Shown here piece after piece: positions 17,306 through 27,040 of a DNA stretch of 64,000 bases. Positions within the stretch are counted from its first letter, which is position 1; each line of letters starts with the position of its first letter. The notes beneath the pieces are model-generated. The model was not told the origin of the DNA. It did no database searches and saw only the letters and a program-made list of their open reading frames with translations. Origin of the DNA: DASYXZ01 sp035946625 (GTDB lineage Bacteria > Acidobacteriota > Terriglobia > UBA7540); the NCBI GenBank assembly GCA_035946625.1, contig DASYZE010000040.1, positions 62,001 through 126,000 on the forward strand, written 5' to 3'. A program made the position numbers and the translations under genes.

Positions 17306-17650
17306 CTATGCCGTGGTTACTTTGGTATCGCTTGTTTTGTGCCCGTCCCCATGCCGCCCTTTACTCTTGTTCCCGTTTTGCCCGTGTTTGATTCCTTCGA
17401 TCATGTACTGTGTCATTATTCCGTCGCCCATGAGTTCGACTCCTGCCTCGTGCATCTCGGCCAGAAGCTGTCTGCCTTCGGCATCAACAAAAGTCACTTC
17501 GCATAAGTCCAGAACAAGCTGACTTGCCATGGCAGCGGGAGTGACCGAGCGCCATGTTTTTTCCAACTCATTCACCCATGGTCCCGCGAGCCTGCCTTCA
17601 AGTTTCAGAACCGTCGATTCGCTACTATTGCAAAACGTTATTTTCATCAT
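17306..17650 (-). CDS. STAS-domain protein (anti-sigma-factor antagonist-like)
   Basis: About 114 residues starting from tandem ATGs at 17650/17647. The STAS pattern is LKLEGRLAGPWVNELEKTW, then LVLDLCEVTFVDAEGRQLL. The position normally holding a phosphorylatable Ser/Thr reads VDAEGRQ, so regulation by phosphorylation is doubtful. The C-terminal 35 residues are Lys/Gly/His-rich and low complexity. It is first in a run with the Crp-type regulator and the pseudo-receiver, suggesting a partner-switch style signalling unit (inference). Confidence 0.82.
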   Translation of the reverse strand: MMKITFCNSSESTVLKLEGRLAGPWVNELEKTWRSVTPAAMASQLVLDLCEVTFVDAEGRQLLAEMHEAGVELMGDGIMTQYMIEGIKHGQNGNKSKGRHGDGHKTSDTKVTTA

Positions 17651-17832
17651 ATGATTCCCTATAACCCCCGCGTTCACCGCCGAGCCTGGTCACCAATTCT
17701 TAAAATCTGATTGGTATTGGTGGCGCCAGCAGCCACTCGCTTGAATGGCATTTGAGAGGCCAAACTTTTCATATCAGCCTAAAGTTTATCTAACTTATTA
17801 AATATAAATGGCTTGAATTAATTTTGGTGGGC

Positions 17833-17906
17833 TTGTGACCGGCGTCACAATGAGTTGTGACGAAGGATTATGTGACGAAATAACGTCATATGACGACGGG
17901 CCGTCA
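17833..17906. promoter_or_regulatory. Cluster of TGAC dyads upstream of the STAS-Crp-receiver operon
   Basis: A perfect 18-base palindrome TTGTGACCGGCGTCACAA (17833-17850) fits both TGTGA-N6-TCACA and TGAC-N4-GTCA consensus sites of Crp/Fnr proteins. Within the next 55 bases come TGTGACG, a TGACG-N6-CGTCA dyad and another TGACG-N6-CGTCA dyad that overlaps the stop codon of the sigma-54 activator gene. The surrounding DNA is A+T-rich, as expected for a promoter of the reverse-strand operon. Confidence 0.65.
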
Positions 17907-20186
17907 CAAGTCTCTGCGGTTAATCCCGAGCTTCAGCATCTTTGAATTCAAAGTGGTTCGCTTAAGTCCCAGGCGGGCGGCGGCGCCTTTCGGGCCCGCA
18001 ATCACGCCATTAGTTTCACGCAGGACGCGAATGATGTGCTCGCGCTCCTGGGCTTCGAGCGTGCCGGAAGTGGCCGGTTCGGATTCGGACAATTGCAATT
18101 CGCCGAGCGGCAAGCGGAGCACGGGTCCTTGGGTAAGTATTACACCCCTCTCGATAAAATTCTCCAACTCGCGAACGTTTCCCGGCCAAGTCCATCGTGA
18201 GAGCGCATTGATGGTTTCGGGAGGGATGACCTCAATTCGCTTGCTCATGCGCTGGGCATGCTTCTGGGTGAAGTAGCGGACAAGGATCTCCACATCTCCA
18301 GTGCGCTCGCGCAAAGGAGGCACTGTGACGGGGAAAACCCGGAGGCGATAATATAGGTCGCTGCGAAATTGGCGGTCCTCCATAAGTTGCGCCAAGTCAC
18401 GGTTGGTGGCCGCGATCAGTCTCACGTCTATCGGTATGGTACGGGTGCTTCCCAGTCTTTCAAATTCCTTTTCCTGAAGGGCGCGCAGCAGTTTGGGTTG
18501 CAAATCGAGGGGAATGTCTCCCACTTCATCCAGGAAGAGAGTTCCCTGGTGGGCCAATTCCAGGCGGCCAATCTTCTGTGATATGGCGCCGGTGAATGCA
18601 CCCCTTTCGTGCCCGAACAATTCGCTCTCCAGCAGCCCGCCGGGAATGGCGGCACAATTGACTTTCACAAAAGTCCGCTCGCGCCGCGCGCTCAAGTGGT
18701 GAATGGCGCGGGCCACCAGTTCCTTGCCCGTCCCCGTTTCTCCCAGGATGAGGACAGTAGCATCCGTGGGCGCGACGGTTTCCACTTGTTTCAAGACGCG
18801 CTTGAGGTCCGGGCTCTCTCCCACAATTTCCTCGAAGTTGTATTCGGTGCGCAATTCTTCTTCGAGATAAAGCTTCTCTTCGGCCAGCCTCTGCTTCATA
18901 TCGGCGATTTGCCGGAAGGACAGAGCGTTTTCAACCGTCACGGCCACCTGATTGGCAACCTGGCTCAAAAGGCGTACGTCCTTTTCGCTGAAGTCATCAA
19001 TGCGTTCGCTGGTCACCACCAGGGTGCCCAGCATCCGGTCGCGGCTCGAAAGGGGCAGCCAGCACCCCGATTTCACCCCCATCTCGTCCAAGCGGTGCAT
19101 AACGGCCGGATCAAAGCGCTCCTCTTCCATCCGGTTCATCACCAGCGGTTCCCGCGTGGTAAAAGCGCGGCCGGCGGGAGAAGTTTCGACGGGGACCAGC
19201 ACTTCATCCTGCGCGAGCGCCACAGGATTGGGGGCGGTCAGAACATGCAGGCGCAACATTTTGGAGAGCGGATCGTGGAGGGCGAGGGTCGAATAAAAGT
19301 GGGGCTTGACCTTGCGGATACTGGCGGCAATGGCGGTGAAAAGATTTCGAAAATCGAGATTGGACATGAGAACGTTGGTGACTTCAAGCAACAACGACTC
19401 CTCCGCCTGCTTACGCTCGGTGATATCGGTCGAAATTCCAGCCACCGCGTTCGGACGTCCCTCCGAATCGAAGAGAGGAAATTTCGCCGAAATGTAGGTG
19501 CGCAGCCCTCCACCTTGTGGCGCCACCTCTTCGAATTCCAAAGGCACGCCTCCTTCGAAGACTTTCTGGTCGTTGGCCCGAAATTTATCCGCCATTTCCC
19601 GCGGGAACAGATCGTAATCGGTCTTCCCAATGGCGTCGCCTCTCTTGATCCCGAACAAATATTCGAATTGCCGGTTGATCTTCAGGAACCGTCCCTGAGT
19701 ATCTTTCAGATAGATGATTGCGGTGGAATTGTCGATGATTCCTTGCAGCCTGTGCTCACTTTCACGCATCGCCTCCGAGGCTAGTTTCCGGTCCGTGATG
19801 TCCCGGACAACTCCCAGCACAAACGTTCCGGCCGATGTCTCGACCGGACTCAGCATGATGTCCACGGGAAATTCCGTGCCATCTTTCCGCCGGCCAAAGA
19901 GCTCCAGGCCCGCGCCCATGGGCCGCGTGCGCGGCTGCGCGGCGTAAGCTCTGCGCTGCCCGGGATGCCGGGCGTGGAACCGCGTCGGGATCAGAATTTC
20001 TACTGCTTGCCCCAGCAACCCGGCGCGAGTGTACCCAAACATGCGCTCCACTTGCGCGTTGACACGCACAATTTCCCCGTCCTGCGCCGTCACCACGATG
20101 CCGTCAGGAGAAGATTCAAAGAGCTTTTCAAACACTTCTGGGCTCTCAGAATGAAACTCGGGGAATGCCGGTTTCGGGCCACTCAT
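17904..20186 (-). CDS. Sigma-54-dependent transcriptional activator (PAS-PAS-GAF-AAA+-HTH)
   Basis: A ~760-residue FhlA/NtrC-class activator. Order: PAS (~20-130, ending VVRDITDRK), a second PAS (~140-255, ending STDITERK), GAF (~275-430), a short coiled coil, then the AAA+ domain with Walker A GETGTGKE, the sigma-54 contact loop GAFTGA, Walker B LFLDEVGD and WPGNVRELEN. A Fis-type HTH ends the protein (GAAARLGLKRTTLNSKM). The ATG at 20186 is preferred; an upstream in-frame ATG at 20240 would add 18 residues and neither has a clear ribosome site. There is no receiver domain, so the signal is probably a ligand or redox cue sensed by PAS/GAF. Confidence 0.94.
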   Translation of the reverse strand: MSGPKPAFPEFHSESPEVFEKLFESSPDGIVVTAQDGEIVRVNAQVERMFGYTRAGLLGQAVEILIPTRFHARHPGQRRAYAAQPRTRPMGAGLELFGRRKDGTEFPVDIMLSPVETSAGTFVLGVVRDITDRKLASEAMRESEHRLQGIIDNSTAIIYLKDTQGRFLKINRQFEYLFGIKRGDAIGKTDYDLFPREMADKFRANDQKVFEGGVPLEFEEVAPQGGGLRTYISAKFPLFDSEGRPNAVAGISTDITERKQAEESLLLEVTNVLMSNLDFRNLFTAIAASIRKVKPHFYSTLALHDPLSKMLRLHVLTAPNPVALAQDEVLVPVETSPAGRAFTTREPLVMNRMEEERFDPAVMHRLDEMGVKSGCWLPLSSRDRMLGTLVVTSERIDDFSEKDVRLLSQVANQVAVTVENALSFRQIADMKQRLAEEKLYLEEELRTEYNFEEIVGESPDLKRVLKQVETVAPTDATVLILGETGTGKELVARAIHHLSARRERTFVKVNCAAIPGGLLESELFGHERGAFTGAISQKIGRLELAHQGTLFLDEVGDIPLDLQPKLLRALQEKEFERLGSTRTIPIDVRLIAATNRDLAQLMEDRQFRSDLYYRLRVFPVTVPPLRERTGDVEILVRYFTQKHAQRMSKRIEVIPPETINALSRWTWPGNVRELENFIERGVILTQGPVLRLPLGELQLSESEPATSGTLEAQEREHIIRVLRETNGVIAGPKGAAARLGLKRTTLNSKMLKLGINRRDL

Positions 20187-20373
20187 ACTACCGAAGATAA
20201 CACCTGCTTCTGGAATGGGCAAGGAAGGGGGGACAAGCATATTGTGTCTGGGTGCGCCCCGGTGTATGTTACCCGTCGTCCGGAAATCAAGTTTGGGGGG
20301 CCGTTTTTATTTTGGCAATCTCCACGCTCCGTGGCGCACTCAGCGCCGCTACCTCATTATTAGGGGAGTACTC

Positions 20374-22029
20374 GTGGGACTCACACCTTCGCGGCGTCAA
20401 TTTCTCGGCGCCCTCGGCGCTTTGGCGCTCAGGCCGCTGGACCTCAGTCGCGTTACCCCTTCACTTATTTTATATAACGCAAACATCATCACGGTGAACG
20501 CCCGCCAGCCGCGCGCCCAGGCCTTGGCCATTGCTGACGGGCGGATTCTGGCGGTGGGGTCCAATGATGAGGTCAAAGCGCTCGCCTCCGGTGGGAGCCC
20601 GAAATTGGACCTCGAGGGCAAGACCGTTCTGCCCGGTTTTATTGACGCGCACGCCCATCCGGCCGCATCCGGCCGTGAGCATTTGCGCATGGTGGCCTGC
20701 GACTCTGATTCCATCGAAGCCATTCAGGCGGCCCTCCGCCAGCGCGCTGCGCAGACCCTGGCCAACGGTTGGGTTCTCGGCTTTCTCTACGATGACGGCA
20801 AGACGCCGCACCCGCTCACCCGCGCGGAGCTGGACGCCGCCGTGCCTGACCATCCTGTGCTGGTGCGCCACCGGGGCGGGCACACAGTTTTTGTCAATTC
20901 GCGCGCCCTGGCGCTGGCGGGCGTGAACGAGAGCACGCCGGTCCCGAGCGGCGGCCGATTTGCCCGCGATGCTTCCGGGCGTCACAACGGGTACGTTGCC
21001 GACCATGCGACAGGAGTCTTCGACCGGTTGTTCAAGCTCAACTATTCGCGCGACGATTACCGTGCCGGGGTCAAGCTGATCTCGAAAATGTTTGCGCGCC
21101 ACGGCGTAACCTCCGTGGGCGACGCCACCACCAGCACTGCGGACTTGCAGGCTTACCAGGACGCGCGCGACGCCGGCGAGCTCGGCACCCGCGTTTATTG
21201 CCTGATGCAGCTTTCCACTCTGGATCGTATGATTGCCGCCGGCATCCACACCGGATTCGGCGATGATTGGGTGCGCGTGGGCGCGTTGAAGCAATTCGCC
21301 GACGGCTCCATCTCCGAGCGCACCGCCCGACTTTCGCAGCCCTATGAGGGCATGCCCGGATACTTCGGCCTGGTGCTTGAATCCCCGGAGGAGCTTTACC
21401 AGAACGCGCGTAAGGCGCACGCTGCCGACTGGCAGCTCGCCACCCACGCCAACGGGGACGTGGCCATTGACACCATCCTGAGCGTTTACGAACGCGTGCA
21501 AAAGGAATTGCCACGGCCCGACCCGCGTTTCCGCATCGAGCACTGCACCCTGCTGAATCAGTCGCTCATCGAGCGCATGCGCGCCTTGAAAGTGATTCCG
21601 GTGACTTTCTCCTGCTACGTGTACTTCCATGGCGACGTCATGCACTTCTACGGCGAAGAGCGCCTGAAGCACATGTTCGCCATGCGCGACCTGATCGATG
21701 CGGGGCTGAATCCGCCCGACTCTTCCGACTACACCGCCAGCCCCTCCGAGCCCATGATGTGGCTGCAATCGCAGGTGACGCGCACCGATTATCTTGGACA
21801 CACCTGGGGCGCCAATCAGCGCATCACCGTGGACGAAGCGATTCGCGCCGGAACTATAAACGGCGCCTATGCGTCTTTCGAGGAGCATCGGAAAGGTTCG
21901 CTTGAAGCCGGAAAGCTCGCCGACCTGGTGGTGCTCGGCCAGGACCCCACCCGCGTAGAGCCCGGGGCGCTCATCCACATTCCCGTGGAGCGCACCATGG
22001 TTGGTGGGCGCTGGGTATTTGAAGCGTGA
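20374..22029 (+). CDS. Amidohydrolase family protein (YtcJ-like) with Tat-type leader
   Basis: 551 residues from a GTG at 20374, chosen because AGGGGAG lies just upstream and it places the twin-arginine motif SRRQFLGALGALAL at the N-terminus. The body is an amidohydrolase-3 domain: metal ligands HAHP (~90), catalytic-region ATHANGD, RIEHCTLLN, and a C-terminal Asp in NPPDSSDYTASP. HTWGANQRITVDEAIRAGTINGAYAS and KLADLVVLGQDP are typical late motifs. It probably hydrolyses an amide or similar bond outside the cytoplasm. The substrate is unknown; the next gene is an exported esterase on the same strand. Confidence 0.93.
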   Translation: MGLTPSRRQFLGALGALALRPLDLSRVTPSLILYNANIITVNARQPRAQALAIADGRILAVGSNDEVKALASGGSPKLDLEGKTVLPGFIDAHAHPAASGREHLRMVACDSDSIEAIQAALRQRAAQTLANGWVLGFLYDDGKTPHPLTRAELDAAVPDHPVLVRHRGGHTVFVNSRALALAGVNESTPVPSGGRFARDASGRHNGYVADHATGVFDRLFKLNYSRDDYRAGVKLISKMFARHGVTSVGDATTSTADLQAYQDARDAGELGTRVYCLMQLSTLDRMIAAGIHTGFGDDWVRVGALKQFADGSISERTARLSQPYEGMPGYFGLVLESPEELYQNARKAHAADWQLATHANGDVAIDTILSVYERVQKELPRPDPRFRIEHCTLLNQSLIERMRALKVIPVTFSCYVYFHGDVMHFYGEERLKHMFAMRDLIDAGLNPPDSSDYTASPSEPMMWLQSQVTRTDYLGHTWGANQRITVDEAIRAGTINGAYASFEEHRKGSLEAGKLADLVVLGQDPTRVEPGALIHIPVERTMVGGRWVFEA

Positions 22030-22078
22030 GTTGGTTGGCAGCGGGAAGGAATTAAAGTCAAAACCGAGGGAGCTCGTC

Positions 22079-23692
22079 ATGCGAAAACCGGTTGTTATTT
22101 CAAGCCTCTTAGTTTTATTGATTGGGGCTGTTGGCGCCCCACGGGTCGCGGCCGAAGAAGCGTCGTGTGAAAGCCTGGCCAAACTGGCCTTGCCCAACAC
22201 AAAAATTACCCTGGCGCAACTGGTCCCAGCCGGAACCTTCGTGGCGCCGCCTCCTCCATTTCCCACGCCAACTCCGCCGAGCTACAAAGATGTCCCGGCC
22301 TTTTGCAGAGTTACGGCGGACGTTGCTCCCACTTTAGACTCCGACATCAAGATTGAAGTCTGGATGCCGCTCGAACATTGGAACGGGAAATTTCGCGGCC
22401 AGGGCAACGGCGGCTTTGCCGGAATAATCGACTACGACGGCATGGCCGCCGACGTGAAACGCGGCTACGCCGCCGGCGGAACCGACACCGGGCACACCAC
22501 CCCCGACGCCGCGTGGGCCCTGGGGCACCCGGAGAAGGTGATTGACTTCGGATATCGCGGCGTCCACGAAATGACCGCGCAGGCCAAAGCGATCACCGCC
22601 GCTTTTTACGGCCACGAACCGCAACACTCTTATTTCGCCAGTTGCTCGGATGGCGGCCGCGAGGCGCTGATGGAAGCTCAACGCTTCCCGGCTGACTACG
22701 ATGGAATTCTGGCTGGCGCTCCGGCGAATTATTGGACCCACCTGCTGGTGGGCGCAATGTGGGACGTGAGAGCGACCACTCTGGATCCAGCCAGCTACAT
22801 TCCAGCGTCCAAAATTCCCGCCCTCGGCCAAGCCGTGCTCACCGCCTGCGACGCCCGCGATGGCTTGCGAGACGGAATATTGAACGACCCACGCCAATGC
22901 CACTTCGATCCGGAAACGATGCTCTGCACCCATGACGATTCCAACACTTGCCTGACCGCGCCCCAGGTGGCGGCGTTGAAGAAGATTTATGCGGGGCCTC
23001 ACGACTCGGCGGGCCGATTGCTTTTTCCCGGATATGTGCCGGGCGGGGAAGAGGGGGGCGGAGGCTGGCCGCTTTGGATTACCGGCAACGCGCCGGGGCG
23101 CAGCCTGATAGCGTTTTTCAGCGAAGGCTACTTTACCAATATGGTCTACGCAAAGGCGGGCTGGGATTTCAAGACCTTTGACATCGACCAGGCCACCAGG
23201 CTGGCCGATGCAAAAACCGCCGACGCTCTGAACTCCACCAATCCCGACCTCACACCTTTCATGAAGCGCGGCGGCAAGCTGATCCTCTATCACGGCTGGA
23301 GTGATGCCGCCATTTCCCCGCTCTACACCATTGATTATTACCAAAGCGTGCAGACGAAGATGGGGCGAAGAAGCACAGCCTCCTTCACGCGCCTGTTTAT
23401 GGCGCCGGGCATGCAACACTGCGGCGGCGGTCCGGGCCCGAGTATTTTTGGACAAGATCCCGGCGATCCGGCAAGTGATGCTGAGCACAACATCTACATT
23501 GCCCTCGAACAGTGGGTGGAGAAGGGCTCGGCGCCGTCAAGCGTGATTGCCACCAAATACGTGCAGGACAATCGCAGCCAAGGCGTGCAGATGACCCGTC
23601 CGCTTTGCCCATATCCGCAAATTGCAAAGTACAAAGGCAGCGGTGATACGAACGATGCCGCCAATTTTGCTTGCGCGGCGGGACCGAGATAA
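22079..23692 (+). CDS. Tannase/feruloyl esterase family hydrolase
   Basis: A 537-residue exported alpha/beta hydrolase; the ATG at 22079 has AGGGAG upstream and begins a signal peptide (VVISSLLVLLIGAVG). The nucleophile motif is CSDGG in YFASCSDGGREAL, with the flanking Cys characteristic of tannases. The acid and base are likely the Asp of YHGWSDAAI and the His of GMQHCGGGPG. Calcium-site-like Asp/Asn-rich segments lie between. It releases phenolic acids from plant esters in characterised relatives. It starts 49 bases after the amidohydrolase, consistent with coexpression. Confidence 0.93.
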   Translation: MRKPVVISSLLVLLIGAVGAPRVAAEEASCESLAKLALPNTKITLAQLVPAGTFVAPPPPFPTPTPPSYKDVPAFCRVTADVAPTLDSDIKIEVWMPLEHWNGKFRGQGNGGFAGIIDYDGMAADVKRGYAAGGTDTGHTTPDAAWALGHPEKVIDFGYRGVHEMTAQAKAITAAFYGHEPQHSYFASCSDGGREALMEAQRFPADYDGILAGAPANYWTHLLVGAMWDVRATTLDPASYIPASKIPALGQAVLTACDARDGLRDGILNDPRQCHFDPETMLCTHDDSNTCLTAPQVAALKKIYAGPHDSAGRLLFPGYVPGGEEGGGGWPLWITGNAPGRSLIAFFSEGYFTNMVYAKAGWDFKTFDIDQATRLADAKTADALNSTNPDLTPFMKRGGKLILYHGWSDAAISPLYTIDYYQSVQTKMGRRSTASFTRLFMAPGMQHCGGGPGPSIFGQDPGDPASDAEHNIYIALEQWVEKGSAPSSVIATKYVQDNRSQGVQMTRPLCPYPQIAKYKGSGDTNDAANFACAAGPR

Positions 23693-23753
23693 GCCAGGCC
23701 AATCGTGGCAAGTCAAAACCGTATACGTTCACCCGAAACAAAATAACGGGGGC

Positions 23754-23780
23754 ATTCCCGTCCGGAGCGATGACGGGAAT
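23754..23780 (+). terminator. Hairpin after the esterase gene, possible terminator
   Basis: ATTCCCGTC (23754-23762) pairs exactly with GACGGGAAT (23772-23780). There is no T-run after it, so it may equally be a palindromic repeat. Confidence 0.35.
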
Positions 23781-23857
23781 TCCATTGATTGACCCTGCTC
23801 CATAGCCCAGCTTATGATGGCCCGCGCAATTCGACCTCGGTCATTCCACTGGTTCTC

Positions 23858-25219
23858 ATGACCCCAGAAACCGCCTCGCTTCCCTCGAGCACCTCCGCCG
23901 AAGCCAAGCCGCAACTCCTGCGCGCGCTCGGGTTGTGGCAGGCCACTGCCATTGTGGTAGGGATCATGATCGGCTCCGCCATTTTCATTGTTCCGGCAGA
24001 AATCACTCGGGAAGTTGGAAGTGGGCGCGCGGGCCTGGCGGTTTGGATTGTTACCGGAGTGCTCAGTCTGTTCGGCGCGCTTTCCTTTGCCGAGTTGGCC
24101 GCCATGATGCCCCAGGCGGGTGGACAATATGTCTACCTCCGCGAAGCCTACGGGCCCCTGGTAAGTTTCCTATGCGGCTGGATGTTTTTCCTGGTGCAAC
24201 AATCCGGAGGCATCGCCACCCTGGCCGTGGGCCTCACTCAATACCTGGCAAAATTCTTTCCTTTCTCGCTTTGGCAGCAGCGGTTAGCGGCGGCCATGAT
24301 CATTGTAGTCCTGACCGCCATCAATTACCGTGGCGTTCGCGAAGGCGGATGGGTGCAGTCTGTCCTGACGGGGATGAATGTGGGCATTGTGGTTTCGCTG
24401 ATTGCGCTCGGTTACCTGCTGGTGCACGGTTCAGCGGGCGGCCCCCATTCATTGCCGGCGCCGCAAGGGACCCGTTACTGGGCGTCGTTTGGGGTGGCCA
24501 TGGTGGCGGCGCTGTGGGCCTATGAAGGCTGGAACAACGTGACTTTTGCCGCCGGAGAAGTAAAGCGCCCGGAGCGCAACCTTCCTTTGGCCCTGATTCT
24601 CGGGACCGGCGCCGTGATCCTGGTCTACGCCGGATTAAACATGGTCTATTACCATGTGCTGACACTGCCGGAGATTGTGCAATCGCAACGTGTGGGCTCC
24701 GACGCTGCCGCGAGAATATTCGGGCCCAACGGCTCGCAACTGGTGGCGCTGGCCATCATCATCTCCGTTTTTGGAAGCACCAACGGCTCCATCCTGGCAG
24801 GGGCGCGCGTTTATTACGCCATGGCCGAGGACAAACTTTTTTTTCGATGGTGTGCGGCGGTACACCCGCGCTTTCGCACACCGTATCTGGCGCTGGTGGT
24901 GCAGGGCGTATGGTCCGTGTTCCTGGTATTCCTGGCTGGATACGAGGAGTTGTTCACCTACACGATTTTTGCGGCGTGGATATTTTACGCTCTCACCGGC
25001 TTGGGCGTGATCGTGCTGCGCCGCAAACGGCCCGACTTGCCGCGGCCCTACCGCGTGATCGGATATCCGTGGGTGCCCATCATCTTTGTGGTCACGGCGG
25101 CGGTCTTCGTATTGAACCTGCTCAGGGAAAAACCGGTCGAGGCAGGATACGGCGCATTGATCATCGCGCTGGGCGTTCCAGTTTATCACCTTTGGAAGCG
25201 CAAGTTACAGGCCCGGTAA
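23858..25219 (+). CDS. APC-family amino-acid permease
   Basis: About 453 residues with twelve predicted membrane helices. The family start GLWQATAIVVGIMIGSAIFIVP (helix 1 with the unwound GxG region, given here in two parts: VVGIMIGSAIF) and the helix 2-3 signature ELAAMMPQAGGQYVYLREAYG are clear. It resembles the SteT/LAT branch of the amino acid-polyamine-organocation superfamily. The ATG at 23858 is preferred to an upstream TTG (23789), though neither has a strong ribosome site. It may import amino acids or amides; specificity is not readable. Confidence 0.92.
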   Translation: MTPETASLPSSTSAEAKPQLLRALGLWQATAIVVGIMIGSAIFIVPAEITREVGSGRAGLAVWIVTGVLSLFGALSFAELAAMMPQAGGQYVYLREAYGPLVSFLCGWMFFLVQQSGGIATLAVGLTQYLAKFFPFSLWQQRLAAAMIIVVLTAINYRGVREGGWVQSVLTGMNVGIVVSLIALGYLLVHGSAGGPHSLPAPQGTRYWASFGVAMVAALWAYEGWNNVTFAAGEVKRPERNLPLALILGTGAVILVYAGLNMVYYHVLTLPEIVQSQRVGSDAAARIFGPNGSQLVALAIIISVFGSTNGSILAGARVYYAMAEDKLFFRWCAAVHPRFRTPYLALVVQGVWSVFLVFLAGYEELFTYTIFAAWIFYALTGLGVIVLRRKRPDLPRPYRVIGYPWVPIIFVVTAAVFVLNLLREKPVEAGYGALIIALGVPVYHLWKRKLQAR

Positions 25220-25273
25220 ACAGGGTGCAACGAATGGGCAACAAGATCCGGGGCCCTCGAATGGATCGATTCT

Positions 25274-26434
25274 TTATTTCATGTGCGCGGCCTTTTTTAC
25301 CTTGGCCAGTAACTCCGCCGACGGCGCCTTAAAACTGGATTGAAGACTGGCAGCGCGGGTCAGTGCTTCGACCGCTGCTTTATGATTCGGGGGGTATTCA
25401 AACTCGCAGGCGTTTCCCAGAAGGTATAATGCCTTCGCCTGCAGTTCGGGATTCGCGTCCAGAAGTTCGGCCGCGGCTTTTAATTCCTGAATCGCGCCCG
25501 CCACTTTACGAGTTTTAGTGGCTCCCTGGTATTCCACATACCCCAGCGTCACGTGCGCCAGTCCCAGAATATTATTCTGGGTGGTCTTGAATTGTTCGTC
25601 GGTGGCACCATCGGGCTTTTTCGCGGCCGGGGCGAGCTCCAAAACTTTTTTGGCATACTCTGAGGCCTTATCCAAATTGGTCTGGCGGTTGGCATAGTCA
25701 TTGGCCACCGCGTCCAGATACTCCACGTTGTTCGGGTCGGCGGCGATGGCTTTCTCGCCGTATTCATCGGCTTTGGCAGGATTGCCGGCATACTCATAGG
25801 CGACAAAATATTGATAATTCACCTGCCCGACGTTGGTCGTATCCGGATAGGCTTGCATAAAAGCATCCAGGTCTTGCACGCGCTTGGCGGGTTCGGTGAC
25901 CCGCGGCAGCAGTTGGAAGAAGGCGTACTCCGCATAGGCGCGGTCGTCTTTCACCTGTGTGGCCGTATCCTGCTGGGCTTTGGCCCAATCCGCATCGCTC
26001 ATCTTTGCGGGGCGGCCCGTGGAGGTTTCAACTTTCACTTGCTTCGGAATTTTATTGATCACATCAAAGGCCGTATCACTCGCCTTCCCGGCGCCCACGT
26101 AGGATTTCAGGAGGTTCAGCATCAGGTTCACGTCCATCGCGTTGGCGGCAATGTCCTTCTCGCCATATTCAACTGCCTTGTCGAAGTTGTTGAGCTTCAA
26201 ATAGGCCGTCGTATAAAAGTTGTTGACGCAGGGCATGAACTTGGAGTCGGCATGGGCGGCGGCGTATTGGTCCAAGGCCGTCACCTGGTCCTGCGGACCA
26301 TCCGCACCGTTTACGGCCAGCATGAGCTGGTCCTCAGGCGTGTTCACCACGACCGTGCAATCCAGTTGCGCGGCCGAGGGCAGTGCGTAGAGCCACCAAC
26401 CTGCCAGCATGACCGATGTGAAAAGTTTGCGCAT
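25274..26434 (-). CDS. Exported TPR-like repeat protein
   Basis: 386 residues with a signal peptide ending near SAAQ and a clear AGGAGG ribosome site. The mature part is helical with TPR-like units (NNFDKAVEYGEKDIAANAMD, AGNPAKADEYGEKAIAADPN, TNLDKASEYAKKVLELAP). Two Cys (DCTVVV, PCVNN) are near the N-terminus of the mature form. TPR arrays mediate protein contacts; no enzyme domain is seen. It is convergent with the permease and divergent from the cupin gene. Confidence 0.83.
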   Translation of the reverse strand: MRKLFTSVMLAGWWLYALPSAAQLDCTVVVNTPEDQLMLAVNGADGPQDQVTALDQYAAAHADSKFMPCVNNFYTTAYLKLNNFDKAVEYGEKDIAANAMDVNLMLNLLKSYVGAGKASDTAFDVINKIPKQVKVETSTGRPAKMSDADWAKAQQDTATQVKDDRAYAEYAFFQLLPRVTEPAKRVQDLDAFMQAYPDTTNVGQVNYQYFVAYEYAGNPAKADEYGEKAIAADPNNVEYLDAVANDYANRQTNLDKASEYAKKVLELAPAAKKPDGATDEQFKTTQNNILGLAHVTLGYVEYQGATKTRKVAGAIQELKAAAELLDANPELQAKALYLLGNACEFEYPPNHKAAVEALTRAASLQSSFKAPSAELLAKVKKAAHMK

Positions 26435-26683
26435 GGCGACCTCCTGGGCATGGGCAAGGTTCGATCTCCGCCCATGAAACCGCTCTGGAAGCGTGTTGAG
26501 TCATTCCGCCAGGCGGTGAATTCGAGAGCGGGGCGAACATTAGATACATCATGTGGGGGAGAATTTCCAGTGGAAAAAATTCACGCTGAAACATCGGTGT
26601 TTTACCTCCATGGGCAGGCGGAGCGTGTAGAATGGGCGGGCGCGCCGCGGATCTTGAATGGCCGGCGCCGGGGAGGCAACAAG

Positions 26684-27034
26684 ATGCAGCACTTTACCTG
26701 GGAGACGGTGAAGAAAGAAGTGATGAACCCGAAAATCTGGCGCAAAGTCATCACCGGCGAAAAAGCCATGGTGGCTCAGGTTTTTATTGCCAAGGGCGGT
26801 GTGGTGCCCTTGCACCATCACGAGAGCGAGCAGCTCACCTATATCATTGACGGGGCGCTACAGCTAACCGTGGAAGGCAAAGATGTGGTGGTGAGCTCGG
26901 GCGAAGTGCTGCACATTCCCTCAAACGTCCCCCATAGTGCCGTGGCGCTCGAAGATACGCTGGACCTCGACATCTTCAGCCCCATCCGCAAAGACTGGCT
27001 GACCGGGCAGGACGATTACTTGAGAAAAGGGTGA
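26684..27034 (+). CDS. Cupin-domain protein
   Basis: A 116-residue single-domain cupin. Metal ligands are visible as PLHHHESEQ (~43-51) with a later His in NVPHSAVAL (~84). The ATG at 26684 has GGGAGG upstream; a much longer open frame upstream in this phase is antisense to the TPR gene and is not used. Such small cupins bind metals and act as isomerases, dioxygenases or sugar binders. The SDR gene follows 131 bases downstream after an iterated inverted repeat. Confidence 0.88.
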   Translation: MQHFTWETVKKEVMNPKIWRKVITGEKAMVAQVFIAKGGVVPLHHHESEQLTYIIDGALQLTVEGKDVVVSSGEVLHIPSNVPHSAVALEDTLDLDIFSPIRKDWLTGQDDYLRKG

Positions 27035-27040
27035 AAAGAC

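Noticed and set aside
17891..17906. TGACGACGGGCCGTCA as a transcription terminator
   Set aside because: There is no T-run, and it matches the other TGACG dyads just beside it, so an operator is more likely.
18609..19784. 391-residue forward-strand open frame
   Set aside because: It lies opposite the sigma-54 activator, whose PAS, GAF and AAA+ motifs are unambiguous.
20470..22266. 598-residue reverse-strand open frame
   Set aside because: It is a shadow of the amidohydrolase gene, which carries clear metal-binding motifs on the other strand.
25811..26683. Long open frame upstream of the cupin gene, extending it to 407 residues
   Set aside because: It is antisense to the TPR protein gene, which has a signal peptide and a good ribosome site. 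The cupin has its own GGGAGG and ATG at 26684.
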